Made by a program: the position numbers and the translations under genes. Below, piece after piece: positions 12,470 to 24,091 of a stretch of 64,000 nt of DNA (within the stretch, counting starts at the first letter, position 1; each line of letters begins with the position of its first letter). This stretch comes from Pardosa pseudoannulata (taxonomy: Eukaryota; Arthropoda; Arachnida; Araneae; Lycosidae): assembly GCA_032207245.1 (NCBI GenBank), contig CM063500.1, positions 73,960,418-74,024,417 on the forward strand, in the 5' to 3' direction. The notes below the pieces were generated by a model. It saw nothing but the letters and a program-made list of their open reading frames with translations, was not told the origin of the DNA and searched no databases.

Positions 12470-13075
12470 AGATTCGTACACGTTTACAAAATTCTCAGTT
12501 TTAGAAAACTTAAAAACATGATATTTTTAGTTTAGAAATTTACTGGGTATCATCAATATACCCTAATGGGGTTTTAGTGTTTTTTATGCTTTTCATTTTA
12601 AAATATCATATTAAACAGATAAAGCTTAGTATAGAAGTTTTATTTTTCTGACTGTAAAAGAAAAGTTAACGGGGATAAAATTTAAAATTTAACAGAAGTT
12701 ATTAACAAACAGACGTTTCGCACCCACAATATGACTACTTTTTCAATGTAAGATATAAGTGCGTATTCAATCTTCATACACGTTACAAAATTCTCAGTTT
12801 TAGAAAACTTAAAAACATGATATTTTTAGTTTAGAAATTTACCGGGTATCATCAATATACCCTAATGAGATTTTTTTGTGTTTTTTATGTTTTTTATTTT
12901 AAAATCTCATTAAAAACATAAGGTTTAGTACAGCAGTTTTACTTTCTGACTGGAACAGAAAAGAAAAGTTGACGGATAAAATTTAAAATTTAACAGAAGT
13001 TATTAGCAAAAAGACGTTTCGCACACGCAGTAGGACTGCGTTTTCAATGTAAGATATAAGTACATGTTAAGTCTT
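12470..13075. repeat. ~300-bp tandem duplication (two units)
   Basis: AAAATTCTCAGTTTTAGAAA begins at 12488 and again at 12787, an offset of 299. The two units stay alignable through GGGTATCATCAATATACCCT (itself a dyad) to AATGTAAGATATAAGT. Differences are small indels and substitutions. Confidence 0.9.
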
Positions 13076-13548
13076 CATAAAATACTTACTATTTTTATTT
13101 TAATTTTTAAATAATTCATAATAGTTGTTTCATTTTTATTCTTTATTGTCTGTGGTTTCTGTTCTAATTGTTTCTATTTCAATAGATGGCATCACCCTGC
13201 AACAGTTTTATTGTTTTTGGTATTTAAGGCCAGGAAAAGATGGCTGTTAGTTTGGTATTCGGTGTGTGTTTAATTCTATTCATTTAATCTGTATTTTATT
13301 CATACTCATCTGGAAAACCTGTATTTAAAACCTAACACAATTCTTAATTCATTTTGTGTACTGTAAATTCAGCATGATGTGTTGCATAATTAAAAGAAAG
13401 TTCGACAATAGACTTCTGTTTTCATCGATAATTTCGGTTTCTACAGATCCTTTATAGTAAATCACAAGGATAAAAAGAAGGTACGCAATTACCTTATTCA
13501 ATTGTTGATTTTCATACTGCTGAACATTTCAATTAATTAACTGACTTA
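13076..13548. other. No feature recognised
   Basis: AT-rich sequence, unassigned; it ends at the target duplication of the next element. Confidence 0.5.
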
Positions 13549-14465
13549 AGGTATCCTTCTACGTTCGGAGAACTTTATTCTTTAAACGTAAAAACATTTT
13601 AAAATTTATTTTTTATATTATCATAGAGAATTGCACTTAAAAATTTTATTCTTGGAGAAGTTTTTATAAAATTTCTAATAAATAAAGAAAATTTAGTAAA
13701 AAAAATCTGTTTTTTCAAAAGTTCTAATTTTTTAATAAATTAAATTATTTCAATATTTTTGGATGCAACACATTTCTTATACACTGGACTAGTGAATCAC
13801 CTAAAATCTTTGCACAATTGGTAAAAAATTTTGGTCTTTCAAAATCATACACATTGAATTTTTAACGAATTTTCATTACCTCTACGTCTAACTATGAGTG
13901 TAACATCATTAAAAATTATCCAAATTTAAAGCTTTTAGATCATTTACTAGAAAATACTATCAAAAGAATTCATAATAATTTTCAACAAAATATTTTAAGA
14001 ACTTTTTTAGAAATCGCATTTCAAGTATCAACATTTTATTAAAAATACCGTTCCGAGAAAAACGCATTTGAAGTTTATGAAAGCAATTTTAACTGTTAAA
14101 AAATTAAAATACATGTTTAAAATTCCCCACACTTTCTTGATTCAAAACTTTCTAATTGTCAAGTTGTTAATTATTAAAAATACTAGAAAAATGTTAAAAC
14201 TAATCTTCGTGAAAATTTAAAAAGTTTTGTCCAAAAAATGTGTTTTAAAAGGCTTTAAATTCACAACTTCCGGTTCCGAAGTCGCTACTTCCGTTTTGTT
14301 TTGACAGCTTTCACTGATGTTTAAATAGCTGTAACTATTCTTTAAAATCCAGTAGAGACAAAACAAAAACAGATTTAGATAGAAGCCTAAAAGTTGAAAT
14401 TTTACAATAGAGAAAAAAGTATGATTTTTGGCAATAAATGACGTTTTTAACGTAGACGGATACCT
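13549..14465. mobile_element. 917-bp non-autonomous DNA transposon with 17-bp TIRs and TTA target duplication
   Basis: The left end AGGTATCCTTCTACGTT (13549-13565) and the reverse complement of the right end, AGGTATCCGTCTACGTT (14449-14465), match at 16 of 17 positions. TTA precedes the left end (13546-13548) and follows the right end (14466-14468). A 3-bp TTA duplication is typical of PIF/Harbinger elements, but the termini do not begin with the usual GG, so the superfamily is an inference. There is no long ORF, so the element must have moved with an enzyme supplied elsewhere. A GC-richer patch (CTTCCGGTTCCGAAGTCGCT) lies near the right end. Confidence 0.75.
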
Positions 14466-14663
14466 TTAAACCCAAATTCAAGATTCATGTTTATTTCAAG
14501 TAAAATTCTTTCTATTCATTTCAGTACGGATTAGAGGAAGGAGAAGAACACAGCAAAAGATTATTTTGCCTGATAATGGAACTTTCTAATCCAATCTATC
14601 ATATGAAATAAATGTGGCTTTCTTGGTCTTAACTATTTAGGTATATATTACCCGTGCAAGACC

Positions 14664-14780
14664 ATCCCACAGTGACATGGATATTCGTAGCCGTTCTTAA
14701 TCGGCTTTAAGCTGTGGGTCCCGGTCTCATTAGCCCTCGTGCTACAAAAAGTAGACCGTAGCATTCCAAACCGACCCGAC
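14664..14780 (+). mobile_element. 5'-truncated SINE copy with 13-bp target duplication
   Basis: The body and tail match the full SINE at 19527-19698 (CGTAGCCGTTC, GGTCCCGGTCTCATTAGCCC, AAAAAGTAGACCGTAGCA, CCAAACC). The tRNA-like head is missing. CCCGTGCAAGACC occurs at both 14651-14663 and 14781-14793 and is a perfect 13-bp target-site duplication, so the 5' truncation happened during insertion. Confidence 0.85.
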
Positions 14781-14940
14781 CCCGTGCAAGACCTCTATTG
14801 AAGTAAGCAAGTCCCTTCAGCTGTAACGGGGTCGGTCGAAAGCTGAACAGGTACAGCAGTGAATTTTGGAGACTAAATACCACTGTGAGAGTAGACGTTC
14901 GTAACTGTTCAGTATATTTTGTATTCTGTAGGTAGGGTTG

Positions 14941-15415
14941 ACTAAAGAATTGGGTTCCCCCGCCAACTTGGTGATAATGGTTTAAATATGGTCGCCTAAC
15001 ATTTTCTCCTGATATCACCGTGTCCAAACAATCTGTATCAATATTATAATTTTTATGATATTTGCATCCAACTCTCCTTGTGTAACTCTTTTTTTTATAA
15101 TAAAAATGCGCAATGCTTAAAAAAATTAGATATAATAACCATTAATGGTCCACTATGGCTGATTTCTAACAATTTGGAGCTGTTGCCTTTGTAAACTGTT
15201 AATGGATTAATTTCCCATAAATATAAATGTCTGGTTTTCAAGTCGTATTCTTTAATTAAGTAAGAGTATAAAATTCTATTACGATGGCGCACTATGCATT
15301 AATTAAAGTCTCCAAAAAAGCAAGAAATATAATGTTTGGATAGATTACTTTGGTGTTTTCGTAAATATTACGAATATTTTTGGCAAATTTGCAAAAGGGA
15401 TCCCAATTCTAAAGT
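14941..15415. mobile_element. 475-bp TIR element, copy 1 (family shared with 32803-33273)
   Basis: The ends are ACTAAAGAATTGGGTTCCC and, reverse-complemented, ACTTTAGAATTGGGATCCC. The internal sequence aligns end to end with 32803-33273 (shared CTCCTTGTGTAACTCTTTT, TACGATGGCGCACT and GCATTAATTAAAGTC). There is no coding region. The flanks GTAGGT on the left and GTAGGTAC on the right suggest the true TIRs may extend further out in degenerate form. Confidence 0.7.
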
Positions 15416-16250
15416 AGACTCCCGTAGGTACTAGTCAAAGTAGTCCTGGTGTTATGAAAATTGACTGTACTATTCCAAATCAGAACAAACCATTACTAGG
15501 CGGTAACGAATATAAATCCTCACCTGGTTAACCGCCACAACATTGTTGTTGTTGCTTATCCCAGTTGGGCCAACCAAGCCCTTGAGTCATAGGCTACTCA
15601 AATTAAGACAAGGCGTACGCCTTTCGTTCATGAAGAGTCCCGCTAGAGTGAAAAAATGACTTAGCTCAAGTGGGTCAAGCAAGAGATTCCCGGTCTTAAC
15701 TTGCCACCCTGGAAGTACCGTTTATGAACATAGAGGATACTGCAACCACGAACATATTTTACTTGCCCCTGTCTTCATTAACCTTTAAGCTTCGGCTGAC
15801 CACTGGCTTGCATTTGGACTACAAATCGGCAGCATTTTTGAAAATTCCTCCCCCCTCCTTCCACTTTCTCAAGAGGAAAAATTATCCTATTGTCATTCTC
15901 TGGCAGTGGAGGACGTTACAATGCAGGGTTGCTCTAAAACCAGTCTGAAAGTTGTTATTTGAAATGTCACTTTGAAAAAGACCGTTAAATTTTGGAACCA
16001 TGATCAGATTAAATAAAAAATAAACGACGAAGGAAAGAAACTTTGACTCGCTTCCAAACGGATTTGGTTCACAAAATAGAATGAATAGTTTACAAACAAC
16101 TGCTGGACATGGACAAAAAAGCGCCAGTTGTTCCACATGTCGCCAAACACAATCACATTCTTCCTTCCCCGTACACTCAGCAAAACTTCAACAATAGGGA
16201 GGGACTGGCCAAATGACAAGTGAGTAATGACCCTCTACCTGCAAAAGGGG
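15416..16250. other. Moderately GC-rich unassigned DNA
   Basis: Less AT-rich than its neighbours and with several short ORFs on both strands (for example 15724-15948 +, 16004-16219 -). None shows a recognisable motif. A short GTTGTTGTT run lies at 15543-15554. It may be old transposon debris. Confidence 0.4.
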
Positions 16251-16254
16251 AGAA

Positions 16255-16415
16255 ATATCTACGGTACAACTGTTGTACCCTAGCCGACTTTTGATTTTCT
16301 AAATATTTATGGTACAACTGCTGTACAGCCGAAAACTAAAAGTTAACGAACACGACGAATTCGATCCCCGAATCACAACCATTCACTGCCTTTGCCGACT
16401 GATCTACCGCTGCTG
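16255..16415 (-). mobile_element. Second, tRNA-like SINE type (candidate)
   Basis: Read on the minus strand, an A-box-like GTAGATCAGTCGG lies near 16410-16398 and a B-box-like GGATCGAATTC at 16367-16357, spaced as in a tRNA gene. A body with the near-palindrome GGTACAACTGTTGTACC (16263-16279) follows, and a related GGTACAACTGCTGTAC at 16311-16326. No target duplication was found. The family differs from the 19.5-kb SINE. Confidence 0.45.
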
Positions 16416-16519
16416 AATACGAAGAAATTCCTTACCCTGGAACTTTAGATGAAAGTTTAGATGATCGGTGTGAATCCTGCTGCCAAATCGGATTTACAAA
16501 GAAGTTCAAGATTATACTA

Positions 16520-17098
16520 TATTAGATTTAGGATGGGGGGCTCATAACAGCACCAGCACTGTGACCCATGGCTGAATATTTGGGCACTGAAAGTCCCCCC
16601 CCCGTTACATGGACTAAAAGAGTCCCAGCAGTAAGTTAAAAATTTTAACAAAGAGACCAACGGCTGAAATAAATCTGAGCAGCAATTTAACCGAGAAGTT
16701 GGTTAACTCCCGCGGTTCAATGAAGTGATATCCAAGATATTCAAAATATTTAGCAGAATAGTATTCATAATCACACAAGATGTGTAAAGAACTCTTCTTT
16801 TTCCACATAGCACCCCCTACATATCAAACTATCCATGATGCCTCTCGAGACAGCAGTGACCTGTCGAAAGATCAATGGCCACCCTTAGCTCATGCCTGCT
16901 GATCTGAAGTAGCACCTTAGTCCTCAACCAGGGAAACTCTTGGTTAAGTTCTTTAGACTGCCTTTGATTGTTAGAATTAAGCCAGTCCCTATAGGTGTCT
17001 CTCATTAAGATATCCTTAACAGTCTTTCTGACTACATTGTTAGGAAGATCAAGATACAAGTTCAAAATAGATACACAACTTTCATCAGTACATCCCAC
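16520..17098 (-). pseudogene. LINE 3' remnant: RNase H C-terminus and zinc-knuckle region (Jockey/R1/I type)
   Basis: Two open segments on the minus strand in different frames are adjacent parts of one LINE ORF2 tail. The segment 17098-16829 contains QRQSKEL, RTKVLLQISRHELRV and STGHCCLERH, which resemble the end of the RNase H domain and the following TGHC-L-RHL motif of Jockey, R1 and I elements. The segment 16808-16614 contains KKSSLHILCDYEYYSAKYF and LGYHFIEPREL, matching the usual E-E-S-LHILC-C and LG--FLEP signatures after the zinc knuckle. The frame changes near 16810-16830, where the knuckle cysteines should be, and the upstream polymerase domain is absent. This is a dead, 5'-truncated copy. 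I recognised the family by motif memory only. Confidence 0.75.
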
Positions 17099-17099
17099 T

Positions 17100-18937
17100 A
17101 ATTAAATCGTCCGGAGAGAAACATTAACCATTGTTTCATTAACGAAACAAATTCAGGTAAAAGTACCTAATACTCTTCTCTACTGAAAAACAAATTTACA
17201 GTTCCAGAAATAAAAATGAGCACGATTTATGTTAATACAGTTGAAGGAAATATGTATATTACTTAAACCAAGTCTTACAATTCGCTGACATTATTGGAAG
17301 CCTAATGGGCATTTAAATTAGTTTCTTATTTTCCAATTTTAACACGGCATCGTAAAAAAAATGAAAAACGGTATAACACATTCATTCAAATAGAATATTT
17401 ATGGCATAAAAATGTGTTGGCTTATTTTCTTTCCTACGTGTTCCTAAATTTCTCCTCATTCGAAACCTTTTAAATTTCCAATAATTCTCTTTTCCCGCAT
17501 TGAAATTGCTTACTTTAGCCCCTTAAGTAAAACAAAATGGCGAAAAATAAATAAAAAATGAAAACATCAAAACAGAAACGATTTCGAAATAAAAGCTGAC
17601 ACTAAAGAATTTCGCCAAAAAACCAAAATGTCACTTAAGCTTATAAAATATTTGTCTGGAAAATAATTTTTCCCTCCCGGCATCCCTTTTGCATTTTCCA
17701 CGAGTCGGCCTCCATATTTTTCCGCCAACTTAACGAGTATGGTACTTTTTTTTTTACATCTTCTTCCCTTTTTGATTTCTGAAGTTTTATTGAAATGCAG
17801 GAAAAGCTCACGTTACAAACTTCTTTCCTCGTGAAAGCCAATTTTTAAAACTCGCTTTTTCAATGCTGTGGCAACTTTCCAAAAAGTAAGTTCGGACGGA
17901 TTGTGGTTTTTTTTTTGAAGAGGGAAGGTTTATGGCTTAGTGGTCATAAAAAGCTTTGTTATGTTCACTTAAAAATTTTCAAAAGAAACTTTGTTCTGAT
18001 GAAGGTTAAATGAAGAAAAGGGGGGGGGACGAAACATCAGAAAGATGTCATCAGATCGTTAAGTTCAATTTTGAACGGAAGAGAGCAAAAAATGCAGACG
18101 TTTGATGTGTTCTGCTTATCCGACTAAACTCGAATGCTCATCATTAAAAAATACTTACCCACTGTGCCCCAAACTCACTACAATTTAAAAATTCATTAAG
18201 AGGTCAGAAAAATTGCGGTGTACATAAATAGAATCAGAAAGAGTGGTGTGTATGCTCACAATAGAAATGAAATTAGTTTCTAAATTCACCAATAAAGGAT
18301 AACAAGAACGTTTATGCAAGTCATACTTTCTACATCGTTACATTCTATAGTTTCATCCAGACAATAACTGTCCCATACGTTCACTACTTTATGTTTTTCA
18401 AGAGCTTTGGCAAGTTACAATACAAGAATCTAAAGAATCTAAGTATCAATGGATGTTTTATTAGAAAGTTCATTTCTATAAATTTGCACATATATTTCTT
18501 ATTGTGATGAGGCGTTTTAGATCAGTAATATAATTGATTCATTCGTACAAGAAGTAAAATGCTCGGGTTCTAAATCTGACCTCATCACATCTTTGTAAAG
18601 AGATGGAGGACCATAAATTTATATTTTACGGATATTGTTGTCTTGTACGGTGGTCTCGGACGGGGTTCTGATCCCAGTCCCAGATTAGAATCCCGTCTTC
18701 GTACTTGACATTAAATAAGAATGTACCTTTGTGGAGTATTTATGAGTCCCTAAGAGACAGTGCCCAATTAGAGGGGATAAGGTTTTTCAGGTTGGCGGTC
18801 TCAAAGCGGGATTTAAGCAGACCAATGAGATTCTTACAACTATCCCGATTGGACGATAAGAAGGAAGAGAAGACAAGGTTGAAATTAAAAATATAAGAAA
18901 AATTTAAAAATTAAGAAGAGGTTCGGAGGTCCCAAAA
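17100..18937. other. No feature recognised
   Basis: AT-rich DNA. A slightly GC-richer part (18640-18890) carries an ORF of 63 codons without recognisable motifs. A G run lies at about 18021-18028. I saw no repeats. Confidence 0.5.
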
Positions 18938-19112
18938 AAAGGTGTTCTATAGTCGAGACTAGAGGAGAGTCCGACAGAAGGTGAAGAGGTTCGATTGTCG
19001 AGACGAAGAGAGGAGTCCGACAGAAGGTGTTCGATAGTCTAGACTAGGAGAGAGTCCGACAGAAGGTGTTCGATAGTCTAGACGAGGAGAGAAGTCCGAC
19101 AGAACGAGTTCG
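18938..19112. repeat. ~41-bp GC-richer minisatellite
   Basis: Four units carry GTCCGACAG at 18969, 19015, 19053 and 19094 and the shared phrase GTGTTCGATAGTCTAGAC. The minus-strand ORF at 18959-19252 reads these units in frame (DYRTPSVGL repeated) and extends into GC-richer sequence; I do not regard it as a gene. Confidence 0.85.
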
Positions 19113-19511
19113 AGAGTCCAGCCAAGTCCGATGGGCAGTGTTCCAACATCAAATAGCACGGCCGCACCCCAAACACTCAGGAGGAAACCCCGGACCAGAC
19201 GGACGAGATATCCATAGATAGCCATCAACCTGCAATTTTCCGGGCACACCATCTTTACTCCCCAAAGGTACCCCCTTTTACATACATTTTGAAATTGAGA
19301 TTAGGTCCACTCTCTATTTACAAATTACTTAAGTATTAAAAAAATTGTCAGAACTAATTTAGAAGATGTTGACAAAGCCTATTTTATGAAAATTAGCATC
19401 AGTTTTGTATGTACATAGATGTATATATATTAAAATAAATTTACTTTTTTTATATTAAGCTAGTTTCGGATGCTGTTAATTTAGCTTTTTAGTTTATCTT
19501 CATATTTATTC
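19113..19511. other. No feature recognised
   Basis: A GC-richer start (19113-19260) grades into AT-rich DNA. Nothing was assigned. Confidence 0.5.
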
Positions 19512-19526
19512 CTGTAGTTTTCTCAG

Positions 19527-19698
19527 TATGGCCGATTGGTTAGGGTGCTAGCCTTCGGAACTGGAGTTCGTGGGTTCGAATCCCACAGTGGCATGGATGT
19601 TCGTAGCCGTTCGGAATCGGCTTTAAGCTGTAGGTCCCGGTCTCATTAGCCCTCGTGTTGCAAAAAGTAGACCGTAGCACTCCAAACCAAACGAAAAA
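19527..19698 (+). mobile_element. Full-length tRNA-derived SINE with target duplication
   Basis: A retroposon of about 170 bp. The head is tRNA-like: A box TGGCCGATTGG at 19529-19539 and B box GGTTCGAATCC at 19573-19583. The body is CGTAGCCGTTCGGAATCGG, then CGGTCTCATTAGCCCTCGTG and AAAAAGTAGACCGTAGCA, ending in CCAAACCAAACGAAAAA. Target duplications flank it: CTGTAGTTTTCTCAG at 19512-19526 and CTGTAGTTTCTCAG at 19699-19712, differing by one T. It would be transcribed by RNA polymerase III and moved by LINE machinery in trans. The antisense ORF 19540-19761 is a by-product. This is the reference copy for the relatives at 14664, 37535, 40370, 51095 and 52655. Confidence 0.92.
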
Positions 19699-19712
19699 CT
19701 GTAGTTTCTCAG

Positions 19713-22451
19713 AACCTGTGGTTAAATTTAGAACAAAAATACTTTTACACAACGCAATCAAAATAAAATCCCCACTATATATTTGATCACAGGTTAATAC
19801 TCAAATATAAACGAGAACTACATGACACTTATCAGCGTCATTTGTGCTTCAATTTTTCTATAAGAAACATAAATTCATGTCTAAAATTGGAATTTCTTAA
19901 TCTCTTCAGTCCTGAGACTAACTTTCAGTATTAAATTAGAGGCCAGGGAAATTACTACAAACAATTTCCGTGGAATAGTTTCTTTCTTACCATTTTCAAC
20001 AATGTACTAATTGGACCTATAAATAACTTCGACAATTTTAGAAGCATTTCAATAAATTTGGTAAACATATATATTCTATTGTTTATTGTGTCATGCAAAC
20101 GAAGTTATATGACTGAGAAGAATATGACCAATTACACATTAAAAGAAAACTTTTTTTGAATACTCGGAATGCACTGCTGTAAAATAGATGTTCAAAAATA
20201 CTGAATAGTTCATAATTTTAAGCTCACTGATGTATAAATTTTCTCCCATTCATATAACCTGTTGATAATTGAACTTTACTATTTTTTTTCAGAACAAAAC
20301 AAACTTCTATTAGCACTGAAACTCTAAAAGTTTTATTTTAAAGGATGAAATCGAATCAGTTAGTGTCATCTGTTAGAAAGTTTGACAAATAGTGACACAC
20401 TTTGCCACAGGAATGTAAAATATTTTTCAACATGTTTGCGAATAATACAAGAAAAATATGTCAAATATAAATGGGGAAAAGTTGTATAGCCGATGTGCGG
20501 CTAGATATTGTGTGTTGAGTAAGAATGAAGAATAAACCACGTACTATAGTCTTCTTCTTACAAATTTTATGATCCGTTTTGAAAACTCTCAGCGTGTTGT
20601 GCCTCTCTATTTAATGTAACTGAAAAATTAGTATTTAGAATTCTTAACTGATATAACAGACATTCATGTTCCCAAAAATTTCAAACCCATTTGTTTTATT
20701 TAAAAAATCAATTTTTACTCATGTCTCATGGTTGTAAAAACATGTAGAAAACGGACTTTTAGTAGAATTTGAGTCTTACTGTATACATAAATAGTTGAAT
20801 CAGCAGTTTTAAGATAGGAATAAATATAAAAAATTAGTCTTTCAAGAAATAAAAAAAATCCTACTTTTTTAACTTTTAATTTTTCAACCATATGACAACG
20901 ATTAAAAGCAAAAATATCCGGGGGTGGAGAAGCCGGTATTTTCGTAACACAATCAATAGAAATCTTAAATAATTATTTTTAATGCTTGGATGGCATCACT
21001 GTTTTTTGTCATCGGATTATGAAAAGTAGTAGACGGTTGGAAGATCAGTTTAAAGATCGTCTGTATGAGATAATGGAGTTTAAAGTATAACTGACGTCTA
21101 GACATGCTGTTCTTAATGAAAAAATCCCTCTTAGCTTGACCGTATATTAAGAATGAGAAAAATGACAGAGTGCGACATTGGAGGGATATATTGCTACGAA
21201 ATGTGAGACGATAAAGATCATTAACTTGTTCTGCCTCAACCAAAGGGATTGAGAAATTGTAAACTCCAGGTTCTTTGTAATTAAATGAACACACTCAGTG
21301 ACGTATGCTCGTCACACCGAGATGTCACACCGAAAAATGTTGCTTAATGCTATGAGCAGTGGGATTCTCGTCTCAGAGATACACTGAGGAATGACTGAAG
21401 GTCTATTGAACACTTGTAAAGTAAACAATTAACTGGCTTTGAAATTGTAAATGATCCGTTAGTCAAAATAGAACTAAAGCACTAACTTTCTGCTACTAAG
21501 AGAAATTATGAAGATTTTTGAGTTTGGTGGTATATACCTGGCTGTATTTCCTTCATACTGGTGAATTACATATCCTTTTATTTTTATTAGTAATAAAATT
21601 ATCAATGTTGAAAGTTCTTCAGATTTTTGGATTACCTGGTATATTAATCAAAATTTATTTTCTTGTAGATATTAGTATATGATAGCCTTCAGGCTATAAA
21701 ATTATTTATTTTTGTAAAAAAGATTGCTATTGAAAATATAATTGCTTAAAATATAACATATAAGGATTTTGTTACACCGTATTTTATCTTCAATATATGC
21801 GATTTTACATTGGGACATTTTCATAACCCCTTTAATTGATTCATAAATATAGATTTATCATCCGATTGATGCGGTACTCATATCAGTCAACAAAATTACA
21901 GATTTTGTTCAAAGTCTGAAATAATATTCTACTGTTAGAAGTCCTGGATGGAAGGTACCAAAGGAGCGATCGGCAAACTAATGATTTAACGGACATTAAG
22001 GAACTGCTGCTGGTTAATAACAGAGCATCACTTCGCATATGCCGAATGTATTTCTTCTCTAATGACGAACATTAGAGAATACATTATCAGGCGTCATTAA
22101 CATTTTGATCAGATAAGGTTCCCCAAGTGCGGGCTCAGGAGAAAGCGAGAATTCTTACATTCATATGAGGAGAAACTCGGCAGAAATACAAAACTTGGGC
22201 GTGGGGAATAGTGTCATGACATACGCGTTTCGACTGCGAAGTTATGGTTAATGTGCAGCTAATGATTTTAACTTGTTAGGAGGGAGCAGTGATACTTATT
22301 TAATAATTAGTTATAGTTGAGGGAATAAACATAAGGAAGACATTTTAAGGGAGTGAATGAATGATACTTATTTAAGGCACAGTGGACTTATAGCTGAACG
22401 AAATGAAACAGAAAAAACTATATTTTAGTCTTACTAAATTATAAAATATCA
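19713..22451. other. Long unassigned stretch
   Basis: No tandem array or transposon end was recognised. A 109-codon minus-strand ORF (20965-21294) has no motif I know and unremarkable composition. A hairpin with two 8-bp stems lies at 22045-22085, where CTCTAATG faces CATTAGAG around ACGAA, with an outer AATGTATT/AATACATT stem. The section 21940-22280 is somewhat GC-richer. Confidence 0.4.
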
Positions 22452-22692
22452 TTAACCCCTTCCGAGATTTAATATTTAAAAATAAAAAACTGCATGATAA
22501 ACCATTTAGTTTTTATTTTTGTTTCATTTTACTATTCTTACATATTCTTAATTAAAATCCACTTTTTACATAGTGTTAAAAAACATCAGAAACAGTAAAA
22601 TTAAGAAAATATCAAAGCAAAACATTAATAAGGTATACAGATAATAGCCTTCAAGCTAGTGGTACTTTTCAAAACAAAGTGCAAAGGAATTC

Positions 22693-22815
22693 TTAATTGT
22701 TTACACTCCAAGTAGTCTCACTTTTAATTTGATTCTTGTAACACACACGGCATTTCTTAGTAGGTTTTCTTTTATCCTGACTCATTAATTTGGCAATGAC
22801 TTGTACCAAGAAATT
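22693..22815 (-). pseudogene. piggyBac transposase C-terminal fragment (cysteine-rich domain)
   Basis: The minus-strand open segment ends at a stop at 22693-22695. It contains KRKPTKKCRVCYKNQIKSET, the start of the C-terminal cysteine-rich domain that in piggyBac transposases binds zinc and terminal DNA (a CxxC pair is visible). The remaining cysteine pairs and the CF--YH ending are expected next; cognate codons can be picked out only by changing frame towards 22650, so the end is frameshifted. The part before (NFLVQVIAKLMSQ) fits the helix ahead of the domain, and a stop closes that frame upstream. The catalytic aspartates were not found. The gene is dead. Confidence 0.75.
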
Positions 22816-22937
22816 CTAAGTAAACAATATGCAATAGTGACTTGTGATTTTCACAAGTGATAAAAGTGTTGCCAAATTCAGTACACTAGAAATTTAAAAC
22901 TAAATTAATTATCATATTTAACAGTAACTTTAATCGC

Positions 22938-23004
22938 ATGACGAGTGTAGCTCGTCATTGTGTGGTATGGAATGAAAAACTAATGACGAGCTAGACTCGT
23001 CATT
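22938..23004. repeat. Two adjacent hairpins with the same TGACGAG stem
   Basis: ATGACGAG-TGTAG-CTCGTCAT at 22938-22958 and AATGACGAG-CTAGA-CTCGTCATT at 22982-23004: perfect 8- and 9-bp stems with 5-nt loops, 23 bases apart. They lie inside the piggyBac-like element and may be subterminal protein-binding or structural repeats. A weaker cousin (GTGACG and CGTCAC) is at 21298-21315. Confidence 0.85.
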
Positions 23005-23655
23005 TTACCGGAAGGTTAAAAATTACAAAAAAAAAAAAATGTTTCAGCATTTATTATTCCACAATGAATATAATTATTACTACAACATACATTCCAATGG
23101 TTGACAATAATAATTCTAAATGCTTTCCTACAAAATATTCTTATTTATAAGTGTTTTTACCCTTTTAAAGCTCACTAGTACAAATTCTTTGGAATTTACA
23201 GGAATTATGTTATAAATGTTATCTATGAACCTTGGAAATTTGAAATATCTGAAATATAATTTATATAACTTAGGAGGGCGAAGATTTGGGAAGTGGTTGA
23301 ATTTATCAATATGAACAGCATAAAAATAATACTCTTATAGAATTATAATGGCAAAAGCTAATACTATCATTAAAATAATATAATGAATAAATATCTAAAC
23401 AATTTATAAGTGTTATTTTGGATCGTATAGGATAAAATCAAATTTCTGATGTTTCCATGAAAAGAAAGTTTAAGCTACTATATTTCAATCAGAAATCTAA
23501 ATTAAGTGTAGTTCATTGAAAATTTGAGTATATAGATACTATTGATATTTTGGAGTGTCAAAAACATAGACAAGGTAAAGATCATATGTTTTTGAAAAAA
23601 TATTAGAAAGTGACAGGTGGTTTCACTGTTAAACCACTGTCCGTTAAGGGGTTAA

Positions 23656-24076
23656 AGAATCCATGTGTATTTTTAACCGCTATATACTTTTGAAAAGTAT
23701 TAGTTATGCACCTGTAGCTTATGCAGTAAAGATTAAATGGAATTAATATTTTTTCAAGCGAGTAATCTATTCTACAACGAATGAATATCCATCATAAGCG
23801 ATATTAATGATAGATTAGTTATATTAATGACTCTCACTAACTAATTATATTCATTATATTAATGGTCATCACTGGAGTACATAGAATTGACCTCGCGTGC
23901 CACACACAGTATGCCAGTTAGAAAGCACTCTCATAGAACGATGAAAATGTTCTTATATCTAAAAAGAAATAGCTTAATCTGAGGCAGTATTTAATTATTC
24001 TGGTTTGAAGTTGGCAATTCCTTTCATTGAGGTTGTTTGTAAATGGTCATCAGCAGTAGTAACCTATGTTAAGGTT
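23656..24076. other. No feature recognised
   Basis: AT-rich, unassigned. It ends at the target duplication of the next insertion. Confidence 0.5.
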
Positions 24077-24091
24077 TTACATAGAGTACCA

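Larger units (their letters stand above)
22456..23651 (-). mobile_element. Degenerate piggyBac-like element flanked by TTAA
   Basis: TTAA lies at 22452-22455 and at 23652-23655. The inner termini are CCCCTTCCGAG and, reverse-complemented, CCCCTTAACGGACAG, sharing CCCCTT and a shifted CCGA/CGGA. TTAA target duplication with CCC-starting ends is diagnostic of the piggyBac superfamily. A transposase C-terminal fragment lies inside on the minus strand (22693-22815), which supports the call. At about 1.2 kb the element is far shorter than an autonomous copy. Confidence 0.75.

Noticed and set aside
14707..15027. 106-codon minus-strand ORF
   Set aside because: It crosses the boundary between a SINE fragment, its target duplication and a TIR element, so it is chimeric repeat sequence.
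19527..19600. Possible functional tRNA gene (A and B boxes present)
   Set aside because: The tRNA-like part is fused to a SINE body and is flanked by target duplications; a proper acceptor-stem pairing was not seen.
19540..19761. 73-codon minus-strand ORF
   Set aside because: Antisense reading of the tRNA-derived SINE; its peptide follows the repeat and would recur at every copy.
20965..21294. 109-codon minus-strand ORF
   Set aside because: Not simple sequence, but with no recognisable motif, composition shift or splice context; at this AT content and window size such an ORF is expected by chance.
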